Source: Ignavibacteria bacterium
GTDB lineage: Bacteria > Bacteroidota > Ignavibacteria > Tepidaquicellales > Tepidaquicellaceae
Direction: 5' to 3'
Length of the DNA: 64,000 nucleotides
Assembly: GCA_016719565.1 (NCBI GenBank)
Contig: JADJYU010000001.1
Coordinates: 124,001-188,000 of the forward strand
The notes beneath the pieces were generated by a model. The model was given only the letters and a program-made list of their open reading frames with translations. It did not search any database and was not told the origin of the DNA. The translations under genes and the position numbers were made by a program. Of this stretch, positions 1 to 8,516 are shown piece after piece; the first letter of the stretch is position 1; every line of letters begins with the position of its first letter.

Positions 1-351
1 TCCTGATTCCTCGATCCTGTATTCAAATTCTTCCGGTAATCTTTCTGTACCGGGTTTGAAAATAACTGAATAAATTCCGGGATACATATATCCGTCAATC
101 AGCGTTTCGTAAAGATTTCCGTTCTTTTCATATATACTGAGTTTTACATGACCTTCCATTTTCAGCTCAAGAGGAATTACAGCCATACCGGATGTAAAAG
201 TTTTATTTTCTGTTTTATCCAGATATTCCAGAAGTTCCTCTTCTGTAAACTCAGTTGTATAGTTATTTTCCGGAAGATCACGGGAATTCACTGAATGAGC
301 TGAACTCATTGTTAAGGAGTAAATTGTTATTAATATTATTAAAGTTTTCAT
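1..351 (-). CDS. Secreted protein, N-terminal part only (runs off the window)
   Basis: The reading frame opens with ATG at 351 on the minus strand and stays open through base 1, giving 117 codons without a stop. The first 19 or so residues (MKTLIILITIYSLTMSSAHS) look like a signal peptide. After an acidic stretch, residues about 70-105 have a beta-strand pattern (hydrophobic strand, IYEKNG turn, PGIYSVIF) like the FlgD/T9SS-type sorting fold found in other secreted proteins of this window. The rest is missing, so no function is assigned. It is divergent from the radical SAM gene. Confidence 0.6.
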   Translation of the reverse strand, partial: MKTLIILITIYSLTMSSAHSVNSRDLPENNYTTEFTEEELLEYLDKTENKTFTSGMAVIPLELKMEGHVKLSIYEKNGNLYETLIDGYMYPGIYSVIFKPGTERLPEEFEYRIEESG

Positions 352-551
352 TTTAATTTAATTTTTTTTATTTAAAATCAATCTGTACAAAAATGCTCAT
401 TTACTTCTGAAAAGTTAATAGCAGACATTACACTATTTACATAAGTATGTTTACTTAATAAAAGCGTCAGCAAAATAAATGAATTTATCATACTTAAATT
501 ATTACCTTAATATTTTAAGGGTAGGTTTTTAATTTCTTTCAAATTATAAAC

Positions 552-1613
552 ATGAATTTAAAAGATCACAAAGGACGCGGGTCGCAATTTAACCTGCCGA
601 ACAGATTTGAAAAAATACACAGCGATGTGAATTTTTTTGATGAAGAATATTTTGAAGACGAAGATAAGAGAATTGACACAGAGTATTTCAATGATAATTC
701 TAAATCAGTTTTGACAGAAAATAATAGTCCGGACATTAAGGCAAAGTTCAGCATCAATCCTTACCGGGGCTGCGAGCACGGCTGTATTTACTGTTACGCC
801 AGGCCGACACATGAATATCTCGGTTTCTCTTCCGGTCTGGACTTTGAATCAAAGATAATGATAAAGCAAAATGCGCCGGATCTTTTACGCAAAGAGTTTT
901 TAAAAAAATCATGGATCCCTCAGCCGGTATTTTTTTCAGGCAACACGGATTGTTATCAGCCTGTGGAAAGAAAGCTTCAGATCACGAGGAAATGTCTTGA
1001 AGTATTTGATGAATTCAGAAATCCGGTGATGATCATTACTAAGAATTCACTGATAAAAAGAGATGCGGATATACTGACAGAAATGGCACAGCTTAATATT
1101 GTAAAAGTAATAGTTTCAATTACCACTTTGAATTTTGATCTGCAGAGAAAAATGGAACCAAGGACTTCGTCTCCTGCAAAAAGACTTGATACAATTGAGT
1201 ATCTGACATCAAAAGGAATACCAACGGGCGTGAACATTGCTCCGATAATTCCGGGACTGACTGATGAAGAAATTCCGGAGATCTTGAAGCAGAGCTCTGA
1301 AAGAGGCGCATTGTTTGCAGGCCGAGTTATACTAAGATTACCGCACTCTGTAAAAATACTTTTTGAGAACTGGCTTGAAAAAAACTATCCGGACAGATCA
1401 AATAAAATACTGAACAGAGTAAGAGAAATGCACGGCGGGGAACTGTACAATCATACTTACGGCAGAAGACTGACGGGCGAAGGGAAATATGCTGATATGA
1501 TAAAAATGATCTTTGATTCTAACTGCAGAAAGTACGGATTAAATGAGAATATTTTAAAGCTGTCAGCTGATAAATTCACATTGCCGCGGAATGGACAGGG
1601 CAGTTTATTTTGA
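552..1613 (+). CDS. Radical SAM protein, PA0069/Rv2578c-like family
   Basis: The 353-residue protein carries the radical SAM CxxxCxxC cluster motif as Cys74, Cys78 and Cys81 within NPYRGCEHGCIYCYARPTHE. The NPYRGC-H-C-YCYAR signature is characteristic of the PA0069/SPL-like group related to spore photoproduct lyase. It should bind a 4Fe-4S cluster and S-adenosylmethionine in the cytoplasm, but the substrate of this group is not established. The length is normal for the family and the ATG start is the only sensible one. It stands alone on the plus strand, with about 115 bp before the next gene. Confidence 0.88.
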   Translation: MNLKDHKGRGSQFNLPNRFEKIHSDVNFFDEEYFEDEDKRIDTEYFNDNSKSVLTENNSPDIKAKFSINPYRGCEHGCIYCYARPTHEYLGFSSGLDFESKIMIKQNAPDLLRKEFLKKSWIPQPVFFSGNTDCYQPVERKLQITRKCLEVFDEFRNPVMIITKNSLIKRDADILTEMAQLNIVKVIVSITTLNFDLQRKMEPRTSSPAKRLDTIEYLTSKGIPTGVNIAPIIPGLTDEEIPEILKQSSERGALFAGRVILRLPHSVKILFENWLEKNYPDRSNKILNRVREMHGGELYNHTYGRRLTGEGKYADMIKMIFDSNCRKYGLNENILKLSADKFTLPRNGQGSLF

Positions 1614-1728
1614 TACCTTTGAAAATATAAATCATGCGTCAATAAATTTTTAATATTAAATTTAAAACTGATTTACATTTGTTCACTTAAATTTTATCAT
1701 CTGTTTAATATATTAAGAAAAATATTTT

Positions 1729-2145
1729 ATGCCTTTAACAATTAATCTCAATTCATTCAGTTATAAAAAGGAAGGAATACCTTCTGATAATTCCGGTAAC
1801 GGTGGCGGATTTGTTTTTGACTGCAGATTTATTTACAATCCCGGGCGTGAAGAAGAATTTAAGAAGCTTACAGGCAGGGACGAAAAAGTGATCAGGTTTC
1901 TTAATTCACAAAAGGAAATGAAAGACTTTCTTATTAATGTATTTAAAATTACAGACCCCGCCATTGAAAATTATATTGAAAGGAGTTTTACTGATCTTAT
2001 GATCTCATTTGGTTGCACAGGTGGTCAGCACAGGTCAGTATATGCCGCCGAACAGACATTGAAACATATAAATGAAAAGTATCCAAACGTAAAAGTAATT
2101 TTAAATCATGCAGTAATCGGGAAAGGATTTGGCTTCGGAAAATAA
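1729..2145 (+). CDS. Stand-alone RapZ C-terminal-domain protein
   Basis: The 138-residue protein matches only the C-terminal half of RapZ. FDCRFIYNPGR near residues 30-40 and FGCTGGQHRSV near residues 95-104 are the most conserved blocks of that domain. In Escherichia coli this domain binds the sRNA GlmZ; the N-terminal P-loop ATPase domain of full-length RapZ is absent here. Stand-alone versions are seen in several phyla and their role is not settled. The downstream MFS gene begins at or just after its stop, which suggests co-transcription. Confidence 0.8.
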   Translation: MPLTINLNSFSYKKEGIPSDNSGNGGGFVFDCRFIYNPGREEEFKKLTGRDEKVIRFLNSQKEMKDFLINVFKITDPAIENYIERSFTDLMISFGCTGGQHRSVYAAEQTLKHINEKYPNVKVILNHAVIGKGFGFGK

Positions 2146-2179
2146 AAGCGGAAAAGGCATATATGCATCTAATGAATTC

Positions 2180-3448
2180 ATGGTTCTTGAAAAAAAAACA
2201 TTCAGACTTCATTTGATCTCACAGCTTTTCACGGGAATAGCAATCGGCATACTTCTGTTGCAGGAAATTATTTTAAAAAAATCACTTCATGCCACTGACT
2301 TTGAAGTTACAATACTGATATTCCTCGCTAGTTCTGCTTTTCTATTTTCAATATACGGATCTGAAATTATTAACCGCTCAAATAATCAGCCGAGAACAAT
2401 AGTTATTATGGCTGTCTTCAGCAGAATGTTTCTGCTTATCATTCCTTTTTTTGAATCTCCGTGGTTTTTTATATTTTGTCTCGCAGCAATGAGTTATGTG
2501 GATTCGCTTTTGAAACCGACATGGAACACAGTTTTCAAGCACAACTACACTCCCGAAAGAAGGAGCGTTCTGTATTCATATGCTTCAAGTGTTTACACTA
2601 TAGCAGTGCTTATAGTTGGAACATTATTCGGATATCTGCTTGACATAGATTATAAAGTATACAAAATAATGTTTCCGGTCGCCGCCCTGTTTGAAATTAT
2701 ATCATACATATTTCTGGCAAAGCTGATAAAACTGGGAAAAAGTTTTTATCCATACAGCGGCGATTTATTTACTGGAAAAATTGATTTCAAATTATTTAAG
2801 GATATTCTCATTTTACCGATCAGAAATATGATGAGAATTTTCAGGGAGAACAAACCTTTTTTCAGATTCGAATCTTTCTTTTTTCTTTACGGAGTCGCAT
2901 TTATGATCGCATCCCCGGCTGTTCCAATTTTTCTTGTTGAGAATCTGAAGCTTGACTATTCTCCGATCTCTATTGCAAAAGGAATGGTGTTTTATACTTC
3001 CACTATTTTGTTTACTCCTCTGATGGGGAAAATGCACGGTTCGGGAAATCCCACAAAATTTTGCGGGTATCTTTTTCTTGCGCTCGTATTGTATCCATTG
3101 ATGCTGATCTCAATAAATGTCTTTGGTGTAAATATGAATTTAATCGGCACGGATACTCTTTTATATATCACATATTTTTATTTTGGGATCATGATGAGCG
3201 GGATCACGCTGTCATGGAATCTGAGTTCTATTTTTTATGCTCCGCACTCTGAAGTTTCAAATTATCAGGCAGTTCATATTACTCTTACAGGTGTAAGAGG
3301 TTTGTTCGCTCCTTTCATCGGTTATATCATATTGAAGATTTTTTCAGTGGAAGCGACTTTTATTGTATCTTCATTATTTTTTCTGACAGGCGGCATATTG
3401 ATGCTGAGAGAAAGCAGAAACAGTCAATGTGATTTACCATCTAAATAA
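2180..3448 (+). CDS. Major facilitator superfamily-type membrane transporter
   Basis: About 422 residues with roughly twelve hydrophobic segments in two halves, separated by a charged loop near the middle (KLIKLGKSFYPYSGDLFTGK). This is the MFS permease pattern. The substrate cannot be read from the sequence. ATG at 2180 is preferred; an in-frame TTG at 2129 would add 17 polar residues and overlap the RapZ-like gene by 17 bp. The last 59 codons lie in the left copy of the 334-bp direct repeat, and a decayed copy of this 3' end sits at 4512-4680. Confidence 0.75.
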   Translation: MVLEKKTFRLHLISQLFTGIAIGILLLQEIILKKSLHATDFEVTILIFLASSAFLFSIYGSEIINRSNNQPRTIVIMAVFSRMFLLIIPFFESPWFFIFCLAAMSYVDSLLKPTWNTVFKHNYTPERRSVLYSYASSVYTIAVLIVGTLFGYLLDIDYKVYKIMFPVAALFEIISYIFLAKLIKLGKSFYPYSGDLFTGKIDFKLFKDILILPIRNMMRIFRENKPFFRFESFFFLYGVAFMIASPAVPIFLVENLKLDYSPISIAKGMVFYTSTILFTPLMGKMHGSGNPTKFCGYLFLALVLYPLMLISINVFGVNMNLIGTDTLLYITYFYFGIMMSGITLSWNLSSIFYAPHSEVSNYQAVHITLTGVRGLFAPFIGYIILKIFSVEATFIVSSLFFLTGGILMLRESRNSQCDLPSK

Positions 3449-3605
3449 ATCATTTCTTTTCTAAGACAACATCTGTGCCGTATTCAAGTATTTAGGTTAC
3501 TCAAGACGTTTCCTCATTAGCGTCATACCGCATTACTATAATTGCATTAGCGCCGATCTCTTCAGCATGTTTGACCATCAGTTCAAAAGCGTCTGCTCTT
3601 GTCTT
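3272..3605. repeat. 334-bp imperfect direct repeat, left copy
   Basis: It contains the intact 3' end of the MFS gene followed by a decayed 3' part of a YbjQ-family gene on the minus strand. The second copy is at 4512-4845, an offset of 1,240 bp. By eye the copies are about 85-90 percent identical across their full length. Confidence 0.93.
3449..3605 (-). pseudogene. Decayed 3' fragment of a YbjQ-family gene
   Basis: Read on the minus strand, this stretch aligns base for base with the last half of the intact YbjQ-family gene at 4690-5019. The shared words include the codons for the EEIGANAIIG region. Substitutions introduce an in-frame TAA near 3488-3490, and the 5' half is missing because the methyltransferase begins where homology ends. 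It is a relic of the duplication or insertion event and is not expected to be expressed. Confidence 0.85.
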
Positions 3606-3620
3606 GAGGTTAAGAGTTAT

Positions 3621-4457
3621 TTATACTATAGATCGCTTTTTTTCGGCTACGACTATGAGACTGCCCCCAAAAGGTAATTTTGCTCCTATTGAAATTAAAA
3701 ATTCATCTAACTTCATAAATTGTTCAAATATTTTATTTAGTATTGGATTAAGTTTTAGTTCACTGTTTGTTTCTTTTCTGCTGCTTTCATCATTTTTTGT
3801 GTTTTTTATTATCAAACGTGAAAGAGACATTAAAGGGAAAAGTGTAAATACAAATGATGTAATATAGCGGACTAAAAATCCTGCCTTTTCTAACTTATAA
3901 ATTATTTCTTTTTTTGCATATCGTCTTTTGTGACATGCATAATCATCTTCATTAGACCACATCCACATATACTGTGGAACGCTGATAAAAAATTTACCGC
4001 CCCATGTAAGAGATTTAAATACATTATTAATAACTTTTTCATCTTCACTTATGTGCTCTAAAACGTCAAAGGCACCAATATTATCATATTCCTCTTCAAA
4101 AGGTATATTTGTTGCATCCATTTGAATAAATTCAATCTCGGGAAGTCTTTTCTTTGCAAATTTTAATCCTTCCAAATAAATTTCTGCACCGGTAACTTTC
4201 AATTCCGGAAATCTATTTTTTAAACCTGTCAACACATACCCGGTACCACATCCGATCTCAAGAAAGTTACCATCTGAGTTTTTAGCATATTTTTCAAATA
4301 AATTCTGGATAACATTATTTCTTGATTTGAACCAGAAATTTCTGTCTTCCAACTCGAATAGCTCTCTAAAACTAGATTCATTGTAATCTGTGTTTTCATA
4401 AGCCACTTCCGGGGCATAACATTTTACGTTATTAATTATTTTAAATTCTGTTTTCAT
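3621..4457 (-). CDS. Class I SAM-dependent methyltransferase (inserted gene)
   Basis: The 278-residue protein has the SAM-binding glycine loop LEIGCGTGY at residues about 66-74. Further down are an acidic strand end (AEIYLEG), FDVLEHI (motif IV region) and the CHKRRYAKKE block common in methyltransferases of surface-polysaccharide and lipid loci. The substrate is unknown. It occupies nearly all of the unique DNA between the two copies of the 334-bp repeat and faces opposite to the MFS gene, in the same direction as the YbjQ gene. This arrangement indicates it was added to a pre-existing MFS/YbjQ gene pair. Confidence 0.85.
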   Translation of the reverse strand: MKTEFKIINNVKCYAPEVAYENTDYNESSFRELFELEDRNFWFKSRNNVIQNLFEKYAKNSDGNFLEIGCGTGYVLTGLKNRFPELKVTGAEIYLEGLKFAKKRLPEIEFIQMDATNIPFEEEYDNIGAFDVLEHISEDEKVINNVFKSLTWGGKFFISVPQYMWMWSNEDDYACHKRRYAKKEIIYKLEKAGFLVRYITSFVFTLFPLMSLSRLIIKNTKNDESSRKETNSELKLNPILNKIFEQFMKLDEFLISIGAKLPFGGSLIVVAEKKRSIV

Positions 4458-4511
4458 GTTAAAAAAATAATTTAATATTGAAGAATTATATTTTTAAATT
4501 TGTATAGGACG

Positions 4512-4680
4512 GTTCCTATTACTCTTACAGGTGTTAGAGGTTTGTTCGCTCCTTTCATCGGTTTTTTTATTTTGAAGATTATTTCAGTGGAAGCGACTTT
4601 ATTGTATCTTCATTATTTTTTCTGAAAGGCGGCATACTGATGCTGAGAGAAAGCATAAATAGTCAATGTGGATATCCCCT
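4512..4680 (+). pseudogene. Decayed 3' fragment of the MFS transporter gene
   Basis: It aligns with the last 59 codons of the MFS gene (TGVRGLFAPFIG is readable) but has lost one T in the run at 4598-4600. That shifts the frame before the final transmembrane helix, and the stop region is also altered. There is no start codon or upstream portion. Together with the decayed YbjQ piece on the other side, it shows that each gene of the original pair kept one intact and one truncated copy. Confidence 0.85.
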
Positions 4681-4845
4681 TAACATAAATCATTTCTTTT
4701 CTACGACAACAGCAGTTCCGTATGCAAGTACTTCGGTTACTCCTGACGTAACTTCATTTGCGTCATACCGCATTCCAATAATTGCATTAGCGCCGATCTC
4801 TTCAGCATGTTTGACCATCAGTTCAAACGCGTCCTCTCTCGTCTT
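4512..4845. repeat. 334-bp imperfect direct repeat, right copy
   Basis: Second copy of 3272-3605. It contains a decayed 3' end of the MFS gene and the intact 3' half of the YbjQ-family gene. Confidence 0.93.
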
Positions 4846-5019
4846 TTCACAAAGCTCAGTGTAAAGAGTAATGTCACCTCCTACAAGAGTCTGAAACCCG
4901 GCTCCGATATTTGCAAATATATTTCTTGAGCGGACTATAATGCCTCTCACCACACCGAGATTTTTTGTGATCCTGCATCCTTCAAAATCAAAAGCTGTGG
5001 TTATAAAATTTCTGTCCAT
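4690..5019 (-). CDS. YbjQ/UPF0145 (heavy-metal-binding-domain fold) family protein
   Basis: The 109-residue protein matches the YbjQ family over its whole length. It has the conserved LGVVRGIIVRSRN block, the TREDAFELMVKHAEEIGANAIIG helix-strand region and the terminal YGTAVVVEKK. The family forms small pentameric beta-rich proteins. A metal-binding role has been proposed but no biochemical function is established. The length is normal and the ATG start is well placed. Its 3' half is also present as a relic at 3449-3605. Confidence 0.88.
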   Translation of the reverse strand: MDRNFITTAFDFEGCRITKNLGVVRGIIVRSRNIFANIGAGFQTLVGGDITLYTELCEKTREDAFELMVKHAEEIGANAIIGMRYDANEVTSGVTEVLAYGTAVVVEKK

Positions 5020-5339
5020 AAGTTGATAAGATTTTAAATTTACTAGATAAAGATTTATGAAATTTACTACGAGTCAAAATACAATTATTAAAAAAAACTT
5101 CAAAGCATATATTTACAGGTTGTATGCAGTTACTGAGAGCATTAAAAATATTTTTAGATATAGATTGCATATTGATTTTCAAATCCGGGTACCCGGGAAG
5201 GGCTCACTTTACAATGTGAGATTTAACTGACTTTATTTATCAGCAAAATTTTTAAATTATTTTAATGAACTATAAACATTATTTTGAAGTCTGTTTAAAA
5301 TCCACACCGGCATTTTACTAATATTTTAAATGAACAACA
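5020..5339. other. 320-bp intergenic region
   Basis: Divergent promoter space between the YbjQ and NADH dehydrogenase genes. I see the 12-bp palindrome ccgggtacccgg at 5185-5196 and a small hairpin, ctcac/gtgag, at 5203-5220. No RNA gene or known riboswitch was recognised. Confidence 0.4.
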
Positions 5340-6599
5340 TTGAATGAAAAGAAACATATAATAGTAATAGGCGCTGGATTCGGCGGACTTCAGGCCGTTC
5401 AGAAATTATCTAAAAATAAAGATGTGAGGATCACTTTGATTGACAGAACCAATCATCACCTCTTTCAGCCTTTACTTTATCAGATAGCTACAGCAGTACT
5501 CAGTCCCGCCGACATTGGGATTCCGACAAGATCACTTACTGACCAAATGAAGAATGTTACTGTATTGATGGACGAAGTCACGGGTATAGATAAGGACAGC
5601 AAAAAAATATATCTGCACGAGAAGGAAATGTTTTATGATTACCTGATCATTGCCACCGGAGCTAAGACGAGTTATTTCGGACATACGGAATGGAAAAAAT
5701 ATTCGCTCGGTCTTAAAAATATTTTTGATGCGCTGCGAATAAGAAATAAACTTTTAATTTCCTTTGAAAAAGCTGAGAACCATCCGGAAAGATCTGAAGA
5801 GCTGTTGAAATATATTATCATAGGCGGCGGTCCCACAGGTGTTGAGATTGCCGGATCGATAGCTGAACTTTCCCACAGCATTATCAATAATGATTTCAGA
5901 AATATTGACACACGGAAAGCAAAAATAATTCTTATTGAAGGAGGATCAGATCTTTTGTCTACTTTCGACCGAAGGCTTTCTGTTTATACCAAGAAACGTC
6001 TTGAAAAAAGGGGAGTCGAAGTTATGCTTAACACACGTGTAATGAATATTGAAGATAAGACCGTATTTACAAAAAGTCCGTTTGGCGATAAGATTCTTTC
6101 GGGCGAACTTATTATCTGGGCTGCAGGAGTAGAGGCTGTACCGCTTAATGCGAATTCGGGATTTAATGTTGACAGACAGAAAAGAGCTGTTGTAAATGAA
6201 TTTTGTTCTCTGAATGAATATCCCGATGTATTTGTGATAGGAGACGCTGCCGACTTTAAAGGTAAAGACGGAAAACCTTTACCCGGTGTTTCCGCAGTTG
6301 CAATGCAGCAGGGCAGATATGCCGCCGCAACTATTATCAGAAAAATTAAAGGGAAAAGCATAGAGCCGTTCAGATACATTAATAAAGGAAACATGGCTAC
6401 AATCGGCAGGAAAGATGCAGTCGCGGAAATCAGCGGATTCAGTTTCACGGGAATTTTTGCATGGTTATTATGGCTGTTCGTTCATCTTTTTTATCAGGTT
6501 GGATTTAAAAATAAAGTTTCAATTCTTATCACCTGGATCTGGAGTTACTATACTTTCGGCGCATCTGCAAGACTAATTCAGAATCCGGATGATATTTAA
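5340..6599 (+). CDS. ndh: Type II NADH:quinone oxidoreductase (NDH-2)
   Basis: The 419-residue FAD enzyme has two dinucleotide-binding motifs: GAGFGG at residues 11-16 for FAD and GGGPTG at 162-167 for NADH. NHHLFQPLLYQIAT and DVFVIGDAAD are also present, as expected for NDH-2, which passes electrons from NADH to quinone without pumping protons. The C-terminus (WLLWLFVHLFYQVGF and following) is hydrophobic and should hold it on the inner membrane face. The start is TTG at 5340: an in-frame stop lies at 5331 and no ATG fits. The length agrees with the family. Confidence 0.9.
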   Translation: MNEKKHIIVIGAGFGGLQAVQKLSKNKDVRITLIDRTNHHLFQPLLYQIATAVLSPADIGIPTRSLTDQMKNVTVLMDEVTGIDKDSKKIYLHEKEMFYDYLIIATGAKTSYFGHTEWKKYSLGLKNIFDALRIRNKLLISFEKAENHPERSEELLKYIIIGGGPTGVEIAGSIAELSHSIINNDFRNIDTRKAKIILIEGGSDLLSTFDRRLSVYTKKRLEKRGVEVMLNTRVMNIEDKTVFTKSPFGDKILSGELIIWAAGVEAVPLNANSGFNVDRQKRAVVNEFCSLNEYPDVFVIGDAADFKGKDGKPLPGVSAVAMQQGRYAAATIIRKIKGKSIEPFRYINKGNMATIGRKDAVAEISGFSFTGIFAWLLWLFVHLFYQVGFKNKVSILITWIWSYYTFGASARLIQNPDDI

Positions 6600-6635
6600 T
6601 CAGTAAAATTTTTTGAAAGAATTTTTTAAATAATT

Positions 6636-6959
6636 ATGGATAAAGCCAGGAAAAATTTTTACTGTTATATTCTGAAACTTAACCCGGATTTCTACAGGGC
6701 TGAAGACTGGACCGAAAAAGATTCAGAGCTTATCGGCATTCATTTTGATTATCTCAAAGATCTCTGTGAAAAAGGTATTTTATTTCTTGCCGGCAGAACT
6801 GTCAATGAACCAATGTCGGACCGAGATCTCGGGATTGCAATACTTGAAACGGAAACCGAAGATGAAGCGAGAAGTTACATGCAGAATGATCCGGCGGTTA
6901 AAGGAAATCTGATGACAGCCGAATTGTTCAGTTTTTCACTCGCTCTTTTAAGAAAGTAA
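6636..6959 (+). CDS. YciI-like (YCII-related domain) protein
   Basis: The 107-residue protein has the ferredoxin-like YCII pattern: a strand ending in YILKLNP, HFDYLKDLCEKGILFLAGRT, a GIAILETETEDEARSYMQNDPAV block and a last strand of AELFSFSLALL. Family members bind small ligands or act as accessory enzymes, but their substrates are mostly unknown. It lies 36 bp after ndh on the same strand and could be co-transcribed. Its stop is 5 bp from that of the convergent dinB gene, with no visible terminator between them. Confidence 0.8.
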   Translation: MDKARKNFYCYILKLNPDFYRAEDWTEKDSELIGIHFDYLKDLCEKGILFLAGRTVNEPMSDRDLGIAILETETEDEARSYMQNDPAVKGNLMTAELFSFSLALLRK

Positions 6960-6964
6960 ATTTT

Positions 6965-8260
6965 TTAGTTACCTATCCCGACGCGTATAACACCTTCGCC
7001 GTATTTTGACTTAAGCCTGTCCAGCGCGCGGTAAGGAAGCTCCGGTTCGCTTTCGAAAAGATTCAGGTTTTTTTCCTTGAGGTCAGTGTGAAGGTCGTAC
7101 ACACCCATTCCGAACTGCCTTCCTTTCATTTCCTTTGTCGGCTTATGAAGCCGCCTGTAAACTGAAAGAGCCGTATTAAAAATTTCTCTGTCATCATTTG
7201 TGTAGCTTGTAAGTTTCACAAGATCGGAGGCGTATCTTAGATTCTCAAACCTGACTGACAGATGCATAAATCCCGCCACAAGATTTTTGGACCGCAGCTT
7301 TCTGCAGATGTATTCGCCTATTCTTCTTATCTCCGTCCTTACATCCGCAGATTTATAAATTGGTTCGGAAAGCGTGTGATAGTGGTTCAGCGATTTCTCT
7401 TTTCTTTCCTTCCGGAATATCTCCGAAGTATCTTCACCGCGGGCAAGCTTCCTGAATACCAGACCGTTCACGCCGAATTCCTGTCTGAGCATTCTCTCGC
7501 TGCTTCCTGCAAGGTCGCGTATTGTTCTTATGCCGAGCATCAGAAGGCGCAGTTCATTTCTCCTTCCCACACCCCAGAGCTTGCCCGCAGGCATTGAAAA
7601 TATTTTTCCCTTATTCTCCTGAGTGATGACTGAAAACCCGTCCGGCTTCTGCAGCTTGGTGGCAAGCTTGGCGTAGGTCTTGTTATATGATATCCCCATT
7701 GACGCAGTCAGATTTTCAAGTTCACGGATCCTGCGCTTGATGGCGCCGGCTATTTTAGTAGCTTCAAAAAAATCCTTAGCGACAGGTGTAAGATCCGCAA
7801 AGCATTCGTCAATGCTGTACTGCTCAATGCAGTCTTCGGGAACAAATTCCTTCAGCGCGTTCATCAGGTTAAGCACTATACTTTCATACTTGGGACCGTA
7901 ACACGGAAGAGAGATAAGATGCGGACAGATCTTCTTCGCTTCGAGAACGGACATTCCCGTGTCCACTCCGTAGGCGCGCGCTTCATAGGAAGCCGTCATT
8001 ACAATGCCTTTTCCTCCGGCGGTTCCTCCCACCGATACAGGTTTTCCGCGCAGTTTCACATTGTCACGCTGCTCCACCTGCGCATAGAACGCGTCAAAAT
8101 CTATATGGACGAAGAACCTGTTCGTGTGCTCCCTTACTCTCCAGTTCAGATCCTTTGTGTGCGGAAAGGAATAGAGCGGCATAATACGAACTCTCCTGTA
8201 AAGGTCGTCGAAATCCGTCCCCTCGCGGGGAATAAAAAACGTAGAACTGATTGTCTGCAT
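6965..8260 (-). CDS. dinB: DNA polymerase IV (Y-family translesion polymerase)
   Basis: The 431-residue protein has the Y-family catalytic motifs FVHIDFDAFYAQ (Asp54) and YSIDECF (Asp151, Glu152), the steric-gate region, and the little-finger domain near the C-terminus. It inserts nucleotides opposite damaged template bases. About 49 residues precede the first catalytic strand, longer than in typical DinB; a later start at the Met of MPLYSFPHT (residue 28) would shorten this. The gene is clearly richer in G and C than its neighbours, which may indicate horizontal acquisition. No SOS-type operator was recognised. Confidence 0.92.
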   Translation of the reverse strand: MQTISSTFFIPREGTDFDDLYRRVRIMPLYSFPHTKDLNWRVREHTNRFFVHIDFDAFYAQVEQRDNVKLRGKPVSVGGTAGGKGIVMTASYEARAYGVDTGMSVLEAKKICPHLISLPCYGPKYESIVLNLMNALKEFVPEDCIEQYSIDECFADLTPVAKDFFEATKIAGAIKRRIRELENLTASMGISYNKTYAKLATKLQKPDGFSVITQENKGKIFSMPAGKLWGVGRRNELRLLMLGIRTIRDLAGSSERMLRQEFGVNGLVFRKLARGEDTSEIFRKERKEKSLNHYHTLSEPIYKSADVRTEIRRIGEYICRKLRSKNLVAGFMHLSVRFENLRYASDLVKLTSYTNDDREIFNTALSVYRRLHKPTKEMKGRQFGMGVYDLHTDLKEKNLNLFESEPELPYRALDRLKSKYGEGVIRVGIGN

Positions 8261-8516
8261 GCCTTAAATTTATAAGGTATATTTGGTTTTGTAAAGGTAT
8301 AAATGGACGGACGGGGGAAAAAGTATCCGGGAATCATCCGGAATGAAAAACGGCAGAAGGGATAAATATAAATTGATTTAAATTACGGCTAAAAGTATTT
8401 TGGCGATACAGAAATAATACCAGTACACAGAAAGCTAAGATGGACTTAGTTTAGAAAAACTAAACTGCGGAATATGGAGAATACTGAAAAAATACAAATC
8501 TTAATAATATAATATC

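Noticed and set aside
3571..3867. 98-residue plus-strand frame opposite the methyltransferase
   Set aside because: It is antisense to a gene with clear SAM-binding motifs and starts in the decayed YbjQ relic.
3272..4845. Composite transposon explanation for the direct repeats
   Set aside because: The repeats contain parts of ordinary genes, lack terminal inverted repeats and have no transposase.
4988..5182. 64-residue minus-strand frame upstream of the YbjQ gene
   Set aside because: It overlaps the YbjQ start, has no recognisable pattern and lies in promoter space.
5165..5225. tRNA-like sequence (tttcaaatccgggtaccc)
   Set aside because: It resembles a T-arm word, but there is no matching acceptor stem, anticodon arm or D-arm.
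7919..8275. 118-residue plus-strand frame opposite dinB
   Set aside because: It is a shadow of the strongly supported polymerase gene, made long by its G/C-rich codons.
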